Assembly: GCA_003224195.1 (NCBI GenBank)
Contig: QHYP01000188.1
Span: forward strand, 1 to 8,933
Source of the DNA: Acidobacteriota bacterium
GTDB lineage: Bacteria > Acidobacteriota > Terriglobia > Acidiferrales > UBA7541
Length of the DNA: 8,933 bases
Direction of reading: 5' to 3'
Translations under genes and position numbers: made by a program
Notes under the pieces: generated by a model
Databases searched by the model: none
Seen by the model: the letters and a program-made list of their open reading frames with translations, nothing else
Told to the model about the DNA's origin: nothing
In this document: positions 1-6,312 of the stretch, piece by piece
How positions within the stretch are numbered: the first letter of the stretch is position 1
Layout of the letters: each line of letters starts with the position of its first letter

Positions 1-1578
1 GACCGCGCCGCCGATATAATTCTCATCGCCGGTCGCGCACGGGAAAACCAGCGGGTCAAAAATGATGTCTTCCGGCTCGATTCCGTATTTCTCCGTCAGC
101 AGCTTGTACGAGCGAAGCGCGATCTCGAGCTTCCGCTCGCGCGTGAACGCTTGCGCCTGCACCGGATTCTCGTCGATGCAGCCCACTACGACTGCCGCGC
201 CAAATTCATGGGCAATCGGCGCGACGCGCTCGAATTTTTCTTCGCCGTCTTCCAGGTTGATCGAGTTGATGATGGCTTTGCCCTGGCTGTAGGTCAGCGC
301 CTGCGCCACCGCCGCCGGATCCGTTGTGTCCACCATGACCGGAACTTTCACCTTGCGGATCAGCTTCTCGTAAAAGGCTGGAATGTCGTTCTTCTCGTCG
401 CGCTCCGTGCTCTGCAGGCAGACGTCCACGATCTGCGCGCCGCCGCGCACCTGCCGCCTCGCGATCTCGCTCGCTTCCTCCCATTTTTCTTCGGCCACAA
501 GCTGCTTGAACAGCCGCGACCCGATTACGTTCGTTCGCTCGCCCACCAGCAGCGGTCGCGTGCTTTCCTCGGCCTCGATCATCTCGATGCCGGCATACAC
601 GGCTCGGTGCTTCGCCGCGGGCTTCTGCCGGGGACGCTTGCCTTCGGCCATCTGCGCGATTGCACGAATGTGTTTCTCCGTCGTCCCGCAGCAGCCACCC
701 ACAATGTTCAGCCAGCCGTGGTTGACGAATTTCTCGAGCTGCGCAGCCAACGACTCCGGTGTCTCCAGGTACTGGGTTGTTTCAGGGTCGGGAAGACCCG
801 CATTGGGGTAGCAGGACACAAATTCGCTCGTGAGCTCGTTCAAGGTCCGGACGTGGTCGGTCATGAACTCGGGCCCTGTCCCGCAGTTCATCCCGAAAGC
901 CAGCGGATGCGCGTGCCGCAGCGAGGTCCACATCGCCTCGATGTTTTGTCCCGCGAGCATCGTGCCCATCGGTTCGATCGTCACCGATATCATCAGTGGA
1001 ATCCCCGCGCCCAATTCCCGCGAAAGTTTCTGAATCGCAAGGACGGCCGCTTTGATATTCCGCGTATCCTGGCACGTCTCCACCAGCAGCACGTCCGCGC
1101 CGCCTTCAATCAGGCCGCATGCTTGCACGTAGAACGCCTCGCTCAGACCCTCGAACGTCACCCCGCCGGTAACCGTGATGGCCTTCGTCGTCGGCCCCAT
1201 CGAGCCGGCGACAAACCGCGGCTTTCCCGGCGTCGAAGCGGCATCTGCCGCCTGCCGCGCCAGCTCCGCGGCGCGTCGGTTCAATTCGAGCGCGTCCGCA
1301 GCCAGGCCGTATTCACCCAGCACAATCGGCGTGCCGCCGAATGAATTTGTCTCGATGATGTCGGCTCCAGCTTCGAGGTAGAGCCGGTGGATGTCCAGCA
1401 CGACGTCTGGTCGCGTCCGAACGAGGTTTTCGTTGCAGCCGTCCAGCGCTGGCCCGCCGAAGTCGGCCGGCGTCAGATGCCGCTGCTGCAGCATCGTGCC
1501 CATCGCACCGTCGAGCACAAGAATGCGCTCGGAGAGCAACTCTCGTAGTGCTCGGGCCGATTCTTTCAGGTTCTGCAT
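1..1578 (-). CDS. metH: Methionine synthase, cobalamin-dependent (N-terminal part; 3' end beyond window)
   Basis: The 526 visible codons encode the first two modules of B12-dependent methionine synthase, a cytosolic enzyme that moves a methyl group from 5-methyl-THF to homocysteine through cobalamin. Residues about 13-312 form the homocysteine S-methyltransferase barrel: LDGAMGTML at 22-30, ETNSFGGT at 76-83, and the zinc-ligand cysteines at 232 (MNCGTG) and 296-297 (GGCCGTT). Residues about 342-526 form the pterin-binding domain: VGERTNVIGS at 345-354, AIINSINLEDGE at 435-446, FDPLVFPCATGDENY at 507-521. The frame is open at the left edge, so the rest of the pterin domain and any cobalamin and activation domains are unseen. 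A split MetH or a YitJ-like bifunctional protein cannot be excluded. The ATG at 1576-1578 is chosen because homology begins soon after it; the nearest AGGAG lies about 18 nt upstream, which is rather far. The gene is divergent from the dehydrogenase-like gene. Confidence 0.93.
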   Translation of the reverse strand, partial: MQNLKESARALRELLSERILVLDGAMGTMLQQRHLTPADFGGPALDGCNENLVRTRPDVVLDIHRLYLEAGADIIETNSFGGTPIVLGEYGLAADALELNRRAAELARQAADAASTPGKPRFVAGSMGPTTKAITVTGGVTFEGLSEAFYVQACGLIEGGADVLLVETCQDTRNIKAAVLAIQKLSRELGAGIPLMISVTIEPMGTMLAGQNIEAMWTSLRHAHPLAFGMNCGTGPEFMTDHVRTLNELTSEFVSCYPNAGLPDPETTQYLETPESLAAQLEKFVNHGWLNIVGGCCGTTEKHIRAIAQMAEGKRPRQKPAAKHRAVYAGIEMIEAEESTRPLLVGERTNVIGSRLFKQLVAEEKWEEASEIARRQVRGGAQIVDVCLQSTERDEKNDIPAFYEKLIRKVKVPVMVDTTDPAAVAQALTYSQGKAIINSINLEDGEEKFERVAPIAHEFGAAVVVGCIDENPVQAQAFTRERKLEIALRSYKLLTEKYGIEPEDIIFDPLVFPCATGDENYIGGAV

Positions 1579-1661
1579 CCGCTGGAAGGCGATAACTCCT
1601 CGCGGGGAAAGTCCCGTACCGCTTGCAGCCCTACCCCGGGGTGGCCCCCGGCTCTGCTGCT
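1579..1661 (-). promoter_or_regulatory. Structured 5' leader of metH
   Basis: The roughly 83 nt between the likely transcription start and the metH ATG hold a nested stem-loop. The outer arms GCAGC/GCTGC lie at 1625-1629 and 1656-1660. The inner 6-bp perfect stem CCGGGG/CCCCGG lies at 1636-1641 and 1646-1651 and closes a 4-nt loop. On the metH strand this is followed by another GC-rich stretch before a distant AGGAG. I compared it by eye with remembered SAM-I, SAM-II, SAH and cobalamin riboswitch cores and saw no convincing match. It may be an attenuator or merely a stable leader hairpin. Confidence 0.4.
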
Positions 1662-1667
1662 CCCATT

Positions 1668-1696
1668 ATTGTACGCGGTCTTGACCTTGGAAGCGA
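1668..1696 (-). promoter_or_regulatory. Possible metH promoter
   Basis: The minus strand reads TACAAT at 1673-1668, which differs from the -10 consensus at one position. No good -35 box sits 16-18 bp upstream (best match 3/6), so the call rests on the -10 alone and on its position about 90 nt before the metH ATG. Confidence 0.25.
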
Positions 1697-1773
1697 ACGA
1701 CTTGCGCCGGGAGGAGACAGCTCGACTTGCCCGTTACAGACTTTCCCTTACCACCTCGCTTCTCCGGGCGCAA

Positions 1774-1801
1774 TTCACCCTGACCGGAACCGGCGTACAA
1801 T
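1774..1801 (+). promoter_or_regulatory. Possible promoter of the dehydrogenase-like gene
   Basis: TTCACC at 1774-1779 (4/6) is separated by 16 bp from TACAAT at 1796-1801 (5/6). The -10 box overlaps the ATG at 1800. If the promoter is real, that ATG is not in the mRNA and translation must begin at the in-frame TTG at 1830, which has a run of five G at 1816-1820 ahead of it. Confidence 0.3.
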
Positions 1802-3185
1802 GGCGCCTGCAGCATGGGGGCATGCGCCCTTGCGCGTCGCCATCATTGGATGTGGACATGTCGGCTTGGTGACGGGGGCTTGTCTCGCAGCAATCGGTCA
1901 CCGCGTGATCTGCGTGGACCGCGTGGCGGAGAAGATCCGCATGCTTGAGAAAGGTCGCCTCCCTATCTACGAGCCCCATTTGGCGGAATTGATCCAACAG
2001 AGCCGCGCCGCGGGAAAGCTCACATTTTCAAACACTTCCGGCAGGGCGGCACGGGATACGGAGGTAGTCTTTTTGTGCGTGGGAGTTCCTCTGTTGGACA
2101 GCGGCGAGGCGGACTTCTCTGCCCTGGACTCCGCCGTCCAGGAAATCGCTCGCGCCGTGAAAACGACGAAACTCATCGTCGAGCGCAGCACCGTTCCCGT
2201 TGAGACCGGCAAACAATTGAAGCACCTTCTGTCGGTTTACAGCCGAAGCCACCGCACCGTTTTCCGTGTGGCGGCGAACCCTCAGTTTCACCGTGAGGGC
2301 CGAGCCGTCGAGGGGTTCTTTCATCCTGACCGAATACTTTTGGGCGTGGGAGATGATCGGTCGGAGAGAACTCTTCGCAGGCTCTACGCCCCAATTCTTA
2401 AGCAGAGCTTTCCCTGCCCGGTGCATGCCCGGAATTGCCCGCCTCGCAAGCCTCCCAAGCTTCTCCTCACCAACGTGCATAGCGCCGAGCTCATCAAGCA
2501 CGCTTCCAACGCCTTCCTCGCCGTAAAAATCTCTTACGCCAACGTGCTCGCCGACCTTTGTGAGCGATTAGGCGGAAACGTTGACGAGGTCACTCAAGCT
2601 ATGGGTATCGACCCGCGCATAGGCTCCCGCTTCCTGGAGGCTGGGATTGGGTTTGGCGGGCCCCGCTTGCCTAAGGACCTCCGCGCCCTTTGCCGTTTGG
2701 CGGAACGTGCCGGCGCGGATGCCGGAATCCTCCAGGCGGCCGAGGATATTAACCTGCGCCGCGTCGATGTCCTCTTCGAAAAGGCAAAACGCTCTCTTTG
2801 GGTCCTCAAGGACAAGCGCATCGGGCTGCTGGGCCTCGCGCACAAGGTCGGCACGGACGACGTCTCTGGCTCTCCTGCCGTCGAATTGTGGAAGCGCCTC
2901 GCAGCCGCAGGCGCCTTGATTCACGCCTACGATCCCCAGGCAATGGCTGAAGCTCGCCGCGCGCACTCGGGAATTGCCTGTGGAGCAGACGCCTACGAAG
3001 TCGCCAAAAACGCCGATGCCGTGGTGATCGCCACCGACTGGGAAGAATTTCGCAACCTCGATTGGCAGCGCGTACGTGACATGATGGCCCGCCCCTTGGT
3101 CCTGGATTGTCGCAACCTTCTTTCTCCTGCTCGCATGAAGGAACTCGGATTTGAATACCACTCCGTCGGGCGGCCTGGGGACTGA
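1800..3185 (+). CDS. UDP-glucose/GDP-mannose dehydrogenase family protein lacking the catalytic Cys
   Basis: This 461-aa protein has the full three-part fold of the UDP-glucose 6-dehydrogenase family: an N-terminal Rossmann domain (IIGCGHVGLVTG at 15-26, YEP at 57-59), a central helical domain (SAELIKHASNAFLAVKIS at 228-245) and a C-terminal UDP-binding domain (GLLGLAHKVGTDD at 342-354). Active members oxidise UDP-hexose to UDP-hexuronate in the cytosol, using a Cys nucleophile. Here the motif normally ending G-G-S/P-C-x-P-K-D reads GGPRLPKD, with Arg289 (codon CGC, 2664-2666) in place of Cys. Other departures are NPQF at 160-163 (usually NPEF), STVPVE rather than STVPVG, and DDVSGSP rather than DDxRxSP. 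Lys233, Asn237 and Asp293 are retained. The reading frame is intact, so it looks like a diverged paralogue rather than a broken gene. Start: ATG 1800; the in-frame TTG at 1830 gives a 451-aa protein beginning in the more family-typical way. wecB lies downstream. Confidence 0.85.
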   Translation: MAPAAWGHAPLRVAIIGCGHVGLVTGACLAAIGHRVICVDRVAEKIRMLEKGRLPIYEPHLAELIQQSRAAGKLTFSNTSGRAARDTEVVFLCVGVPLLDSGEADFSALDSAVQEIARAVKTTKLIVERSTVPVETGKQLKHLLSVYSRSHRTVFRVAANPQFHREGRAVEGFFHPDRILLGVGDDRSERTLRRLYAPILKQSFPCPVHARNCPPRKPPKLLLTNVHSAELIKHASNAFLAVKISYANVLADLCERLGGNVDEVTQAMGIDPRIGSRFLEAGIGFGGPRLPKDLRALCRLAERAGADAGILQAAEDINLRRVDVLFEKAKRSLWVLKDKRIGLLGLAHKVGTDDVSGSPAVELWKRLAAAGALIHAYDPQAMAEARRAHSGIACGADAYEVAKNADAVVIATDWEEFRNLDWQRVRDMMARPLVLDCRNLLSPARMKELGFEYHSVGRPGD

Positions 3186-3265
3186 GTCGCACGCGGACTT
3201 CGCACACACCTTAAAGGCATGGTTCCCGGCATCGTTCTTCTGACAAAAACCGGTTCAACCCTCGC

Positions 3266-3293
3266 CTTACAACAAAATGCGGAATGTTATACT
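3266..3293 (+). promoter_or_regulatory. Likely promoter of wecB (extended -10)
   Basis: CTTACA at 3266-3271 (4/6 to the -35 consensus) lies 16 bp from TATACT at 3288-3293 (5/6). A TG at 3285-3286 one base upstream forms an extended -10. The predicted start near 3300 leaves a leader of about 20 nt before the ATG at 3322. It also argues against the in-frame ATG at 3277, which lies inside the promoter. Confidence 0.5.
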
Positions 3294-3321
3294 GGCCTCC
3301 GGCAAAAATTCAGAGTCTCGC

Positions 3322-4455
3322 ATGACCAAACCTCTCAAGCTCCTCAACATTGTCGGCGCGCGCCCGAACCTGGTCAAAATCGCGCCGCTGATGCGCGAAA
3401 TGAAGCGCCACGCGGAGATCGAGCCGGTCCTCGTTCACACGGGCCAGCATTACGACGAAAAGCTCTCCGACATCTTCTTTCGCCAGATGGAGATCCCCGC
3501 GCCGGACGTCAATCTCGAGGTTGGCTCCGGTTCGCACGCCGCGCAAACCGCGGAAATCCTTCGCCGTGTCGAACCTGTCCTTCTCGACGACAAGCCCGAC
3601 CTTGTGCTGGTGGTTGGCGACGTGAATTCCACCATCGCCGTGTCGCTCGCCGCCGTCAAACTGGGCATTCCAGTCGCCCATGTCGAGGCCGGCCTGCGGA
3701 GCTTCGACCGCACCATGCCCGAAGAAATCAACCGCCTCCTGACGGACGCCATCGCCAGCTATCTCTTTGTTACAGAAGAAGATGCCATCGAACACCTGCT
3801 CAAGGAAGGCCGCCCGCGGGAGAGTATTTATCTCGTCGGAAACGTGATGATTGACGCGCTGCGCCAATTCCTTCCGCTCGCTCAAAAATCCGGCGTCGGC
3901 TCCGAACTCGGCCTCCTCGACGGCAACGGCTGGCGCAAGTTCGCCGTCCTCACGCTCCACCGCCCCTCGAACGTCGATTCCGCCGAAATACTGGCGGGCC
4001 TCCTCCGCGCCATCAATGCCCTCGCCGCTGTGCTCCCCATTATCTTCCCCGTTCATCCCCGCACACAGCAGCGTTTGGCCGACGCCAATATCTCACTCCA
4101 TCCCCAGTTCCGCTTGGTGCCTCCCATCGGTTATCTCGACTTTCTGTGTCTGTTGAACAGCGCGACTCTGGTCCTCACCGATTCGGGCGGCATCCAGGAA
4201 GAAACCACCGCGCTCGGCGTACCGTGCCTCACCCTGCGCGATAACACCGAGCGCCCCATCACGATTTCCCAGGGCACCAATCAGCTCGTCGGCACCCATC
4301 CCGACAAAATCGTTGCCGGGGCGCAGGCAGTGCTTGCCGGTAAAGGCAAAACGGGTCGCATCCCTCCTTTCTGGGATGGACGCGCCGCCGAGCGCATCGT
4401 CGAGATTCTTCTCCGCGTCGTTCCCCGCGGGGAGCGCCGCGTAGCCGTCACGTAA
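3322..4455 (+). CDS. wecB: UDP-N-acetylglucosamine 2-epimerase (non-hydrolysing)
   Basis: The 377-aa product is a full-length non-hydrolysing UDP-GlcNAc 2-epimerase, a GT-B-fold cytosolic enzyme that interconverts UDP-GlcNAc and UDP-ManNAc for surface polysaccharide synthesis. Motifs in order: NIVGARPNLVKIAP (9-22), HTGQHYD (39-45), VVGDVNST (98-104), HVEAGLRSFDRTMPEEINR (120-138), TLHRPSNVD (211-219), DSGGIQEE (287-294), TERP (309-312). Asp100, Glu122, Glu134 and His213 align with the catalytic Asp95, Glu117, Glu131 and His213 of E. coli WecB, so the enzyme should be active. The start at 3322 begins the protein directly before the first conserved strand and follows a convincing promoter. The gene follows the dehydrogenase-like gene; in other genomes that pairing (WecB-WecC) yields UDP-ManNAcA, but the neighbour's missing Cys makes this doubtful here. 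Confidence 0.94.
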   Translation: MTKPLKLLNIVGARPNLVKIAPLMREMKRHAEIEPVLVHTGQHYDEKLSDIFFRQMEIPAPDVNLEVGSGSHAAQTAEILRRVEPVLLDDKPDLVLVVGDVNSTIAVSLAAVKLGIPVAHVEAGLRSFDRTMPEEINRLLTDAIASYLFVTEEDAIEHLLKEGRPRESIYLVGNVMIDALRQFLPLAQKSGVGSELGLLDGNGWRKFAVLTLHRPSNVDSAEILAGLLRAINALAAVLPIIFPVHPRTQQRLADANISLHPQFRLVPPIGYLDFLCLLNSATLVLTDSGGIQEETTALGVPCLTLRDNTERPITISQGTNQLVGTHPDKIVAGAQAVLAGKGKTGRIPPFWDGRAAERIVEILLRVVPRGERRVAVT

Positions 4456-4509
4456 CAATTCGTACTCATAGCCCTTGCCCGTTTGTACAGTTTTCAATAC
4501 TCTGAATTT

Positions 4510-5184
4510 GTGAGCACAAAGCGCCCTTCCGGCCGCCTCACGGTTTGTCTGCTCTCGCCTCACCCGCTCGTTCTGAGCGAGTTCGAGCGCCTTTTGGCGA
4601 AGCCTCAATTCAAGGTCATCAGCAAACAACTCGAGTCCACTCTGGCGCCGGACATGCGCCATCTCGAAGCGCCCAAGGCGCAGGTTTATGTTGTGGATGC
4701 CCATGCTGCCCGGCAGGCCACCGGCGCGCTCCTGACGAACATTCTCGAACGCTTCCCGGGCGCGCGGTTGATCGTCGTCGGCGAACAGCACAACGACTCG
4801 AACAGCTATTCCTTGTTGCGCCTGGGCGTCAAGGGCCTGCTTACCTACGTCGAGGCGCGAGAGCAGCTTCAGCGCGCCCTTCCGCTCGTGGCCAATGGCG
4901 GTTTTTGGGTTCCGCGCTCCGTGCTCTCGAGCTTCGTTGATTCCGTCCTCGCGGGTCAGGGCCGCCGCCTCAAGACGGACTCCGTCGCGAATCTCAGCCG
5001 CCGCGAACAGGAAGTCCTCGATTCGCTCCTCGAGAATCTTTCCAACAAGGAAATCGCCAATAAACTGAATATCGCCGAGCGCACCGTGAAGTTCCACGTC
5101 TCGAACCTGTTGAGCAAGTTTGGCGTCCGCCGCCGCGCCGACCTCATCCTCCTGTGCTTCCAGCGCCGCCTGGCCCAGGTCTGA
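4510..5184 (+). CDS. LuxR/NarL-type response regulator with degenerate receiver domain
   Basis: A two-domain DNA-binding regulator, 224 aa from this GTG start. Residues about 10-125 resemble a response-regulator receiver and residues 162-216 form a clear LuxR helix-turn-helix (LSRREQEVLDSL, then NKEIANKLNIAERTVKFHVSNLLSKF). In the receiver the putative phospho-acceptor Asp63 (YVVDAH) is kept. The usual acidic pair is Ser-Pro (residues 16-17, LLSPHP), the strand-4 Ser/Thr is Gly91 (VVGEQ) and the strand-5 Lys is Thr112 (GLLTYVEA). Such atypical receivers usually do not switch by Asp phosphorylation, so ligand or protein input is possible; this is inference. No histidine kinase is adjacent. An in-frame TTG at 4483 would add nine residues; neither start has a recognisable Shine-Dalgarno. 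Its place between wecB and galE suggests control of the polysaccharide genes, but nothing in the sequence proves it. Confidence 0.87.
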   Translation: MSTKRPSGRLTVCLLSPHPLVLSEFERLLAKPQFKVISKQLESTLAPDMRHLEAPKAQVYVVDAHAARQATGALLTNILERFPGARLIVVGEQHNDSNSYSLLRLGVKGLLTYVEAREQLQRALPLVANGGFWVPRSVLSSFVDSVLAGQGRRLKTDSVANLSRREQEVLDSLLENLSNKEIANKLNIAERTVKFHVSNLLSKFGVRRRADLILLCFQRRLAQV

Positions 5185-5189
5185 CTTCC

Positions 5190-5216
5190 GCGGGCAGGCC
5201 TACGGCCATTTCCCGC
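5190..5216 (+). terminator. Hairpin directly after the LuxR-type gene
   Basis: Outer arms GCGGG (5190-5194) and CCCGC (5212-5216) enclose an inner GGCC-tac-GGCC stem (5197-5207). It begins six bases past the stop codon. No T-run follows, so it may be a 3'-end stabiliser or a weak terminator. Confidence 0.3.
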
Positions 5217-5264
5217 TGACAACTCGCCCTTCACCTGCTAGTTTGTCTGTTTCCAAAGTCCATC

Positions 5265-5287
5265 CCTGCCTGCCGCAGGCAGGTTTT
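5265..5287 (+). terminator. Perfect 8-bp hairpin with T4 tail upstream of galE
   Basis: CCTGCCTG (5265-5272) and CAGGCAGG (5276-5283) form a perfect 8-bp stem around a CCG loop, followed by TTTT (5284-5287). This has the form of a short Rho-independent terminator for the upstream gene. The T-run is short and palindromes of this kind can also be dispersed repeats. It ends 7 nt before the galE Shine-Dalgarno, so it could also act on galE. Confidence 0.45.
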
Positions 5288-5294
5288 AGCTGAC

Positions 5295-5300
5295 AGGAGG
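5295..5300 (+). promoter_or_regulatory. Strong ribosome binding site fixing the galE TTG start
   Basis: A perfect AGGAGG lies 10 nt before the TTG at 5311. There is no in-frame ATG nearby, and the GalE family's N-terminal NVLVTGAAGYIG begins right at this TTG. Both point to TTG as the start. Confidence 0.7.
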
Positions 5301-5310
5301 AACCCCGAAG

Positions 5311-6294
5311 TTGAATGTTCTGGTGACCGGTGCGGCAGGCTACATCGGCAGCATTTGCGCGGAAGTCCTGCTCGCGCGCGGCATGCGCGTCATCGCGCTC
5401 GATAATCTTCAGGAAGGCCACCGCGCCGCGGTTCCTCCCGCCGCCGAATTTTGCCAAGCTGACCTCGGCGACCTCCGCCAGCTCGAAGACGTCTTCGCCC
5501 GCCATCGCATTGACGCCGTCATGCACTTTGCCGGCGAAGCCCAGGTGGCCAAATCGGTCCGCGAGCCCAGCGCGTTCTATGTCGCCAACGTCGCCGGCGG
5601 CGTCAATCTTCTCGATGTAATGCTCCGCCACCGCGTCAAGAAGCTCATTTTCTCTTCCACCGCGGCCACCTACGGCGAACCCCAAATCGTCCCCATCCCC
5701 GAAGACCATCCCAAGAACCCCATCAATCCCTACGGCAAATCCAAGCTTGTCTTCGAGCAGATTCTCGCCGATTACGCCGGGTATGCCGGCCTGCAATACA
5801 TCTCGCTGCGCTATTTCAACGCCGCCGGAGCTTCAGCCGAGCGCGGCGAAGCCCACCATCCCGAAACCCATCTTATTCCGCGCGTTCTCGAGGCGGCCTT
5901 AGGAGTACTTCCTCATCTCGACGTGTTCGGCACGGACTACCCCACGCCCGACGGCACCTGCGTCCGCGACTATGTCCACGTCCTGGACATCGCCGATGCC
6001 CACGTCCTCGCCCTCCAAGCCCTCGACCGCGCCGCCGGCGCCGCCTACAACGTCGGCAACAACCGCGGCTACTCCATTCTCGAAGTGCTCGAAGCCGCGC
6101 GGAAAATCACCGGCCGTGCCATCCCGCACAAACTCTCTCCTCGGCGTCCCGGCGATCCCGCGGTCCTTGTGGCCAGCGCCGAAAAGCTCCGCCGCGAACT
6201 TGGCTGGGACCCTCGCCACTCGTCACTCGAGGAAATCATCGCCTCCGCTTGGGCGTGGAAGCAGGCGCATCCCAAAGGCTATGCCGGCGGCTAA
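5311..6294 (+). CDS. galE: UDP-glucose 4-epimerase
   Basis: A 327-aa extended short-chain dehydrogenase that interconverts UDP-glucose and UDP-galactose in the cytosol, using bound NAD. The nucleotide-binding motif TGAAGYIG is at 6-13, D31 follows strand 2, HFAG is at 72-75, the active-site SSTAATYG at 115-122, and the YxxxK catalytic pair is Tyr141/Lys145 (NPYGKSK). RYFNAAGA at 167-174, HLIP at 187-190, DGTCVRDYVHVLDIA at 214-228 and the C-terminal RRPGDPAVLVA are all typical of GalE. Length matches the bacterial family (about 325-340 aa) and no key residue is missing. The TTG start is supported by AGGAGG. The enzyme provides UDP-Gal for surface glycans and links to the glycosyltransferase that converges on it, the two stop codons being 18 bp apart. 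A UDP-GlcNAc 4-epimerase activity cannot be ruled out from sequence. Confidence 0.93.
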   Translation: MNVLVTGAAGYIGSICAEVLLARGMRVIALDNLQEGHRAAVPPAAEFCQADLGDLRQLEDVFARHRIDAVMHFAGEAQVAKSVREPSAFYVANVAGGVNLLDVMLRHRVKKLIFSSTAATYGEPQIVPIPEDHPKNPINPYGKSKLVFEQILADYAGYAGLQYISLRYFNAAGASAERGEAHHPETHLIPRVLEAALGVLPHLDVFGTDYPTPDGTCVRDYVHVLDIADAHVLALQALDRAAGAAYNVGNNRGYSILEVLEAARKITGRAIPHKLSPRRPGDPAVLVASAEKLRRELGWDPRHSSLEEIIASAWAWKQAHPKGYAGG

Positions 6295-6312
6295 TTCCGC
6301 AATCGAAAATTT

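Noticed and set aside
151..1344. A 397-codon open frame on the plus strand
   Set aside because: It lies antisense to metH, whose motifs are unambiguous. The composition (Arg/His/Leu-rich, no domain) is typical of a shadow frame in GC-rich DNA.
1579..1800. Cobalamin or SAM/SAH riboswitch upstream of metH
   Set aside because: I looked for the conserved cores by eye on the metH strand and did not find them in the right order; only a generic structured leader is supported.
3277..3321. Upstream in-frame ATG for wecB adding 15 residues
   Set aside because: It lies inside the predicted promoter and the extra residues precede the conserved N-terminus, so ATG 3322 is preferred.
3310..4056. A 248-codon open frame on the minus strand
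   Set aside because: It is a shadow of wecB, whose catalytic residues are all in the plus-strand frame.
4422..4433. 12-bp palindrome TCCCCGCGGGGA near the wecB 3' end
   Set aside because: It lies inside the coding region without a T-run; GC-rich coding DNA yields such palindromes by chance.
4093..5097. A 334-codon open frame on the minus strand
   Set aside because: It is antisense to the wecB end and the LuxR-type gene, both with clear family motifs, and has no recognisable domain.
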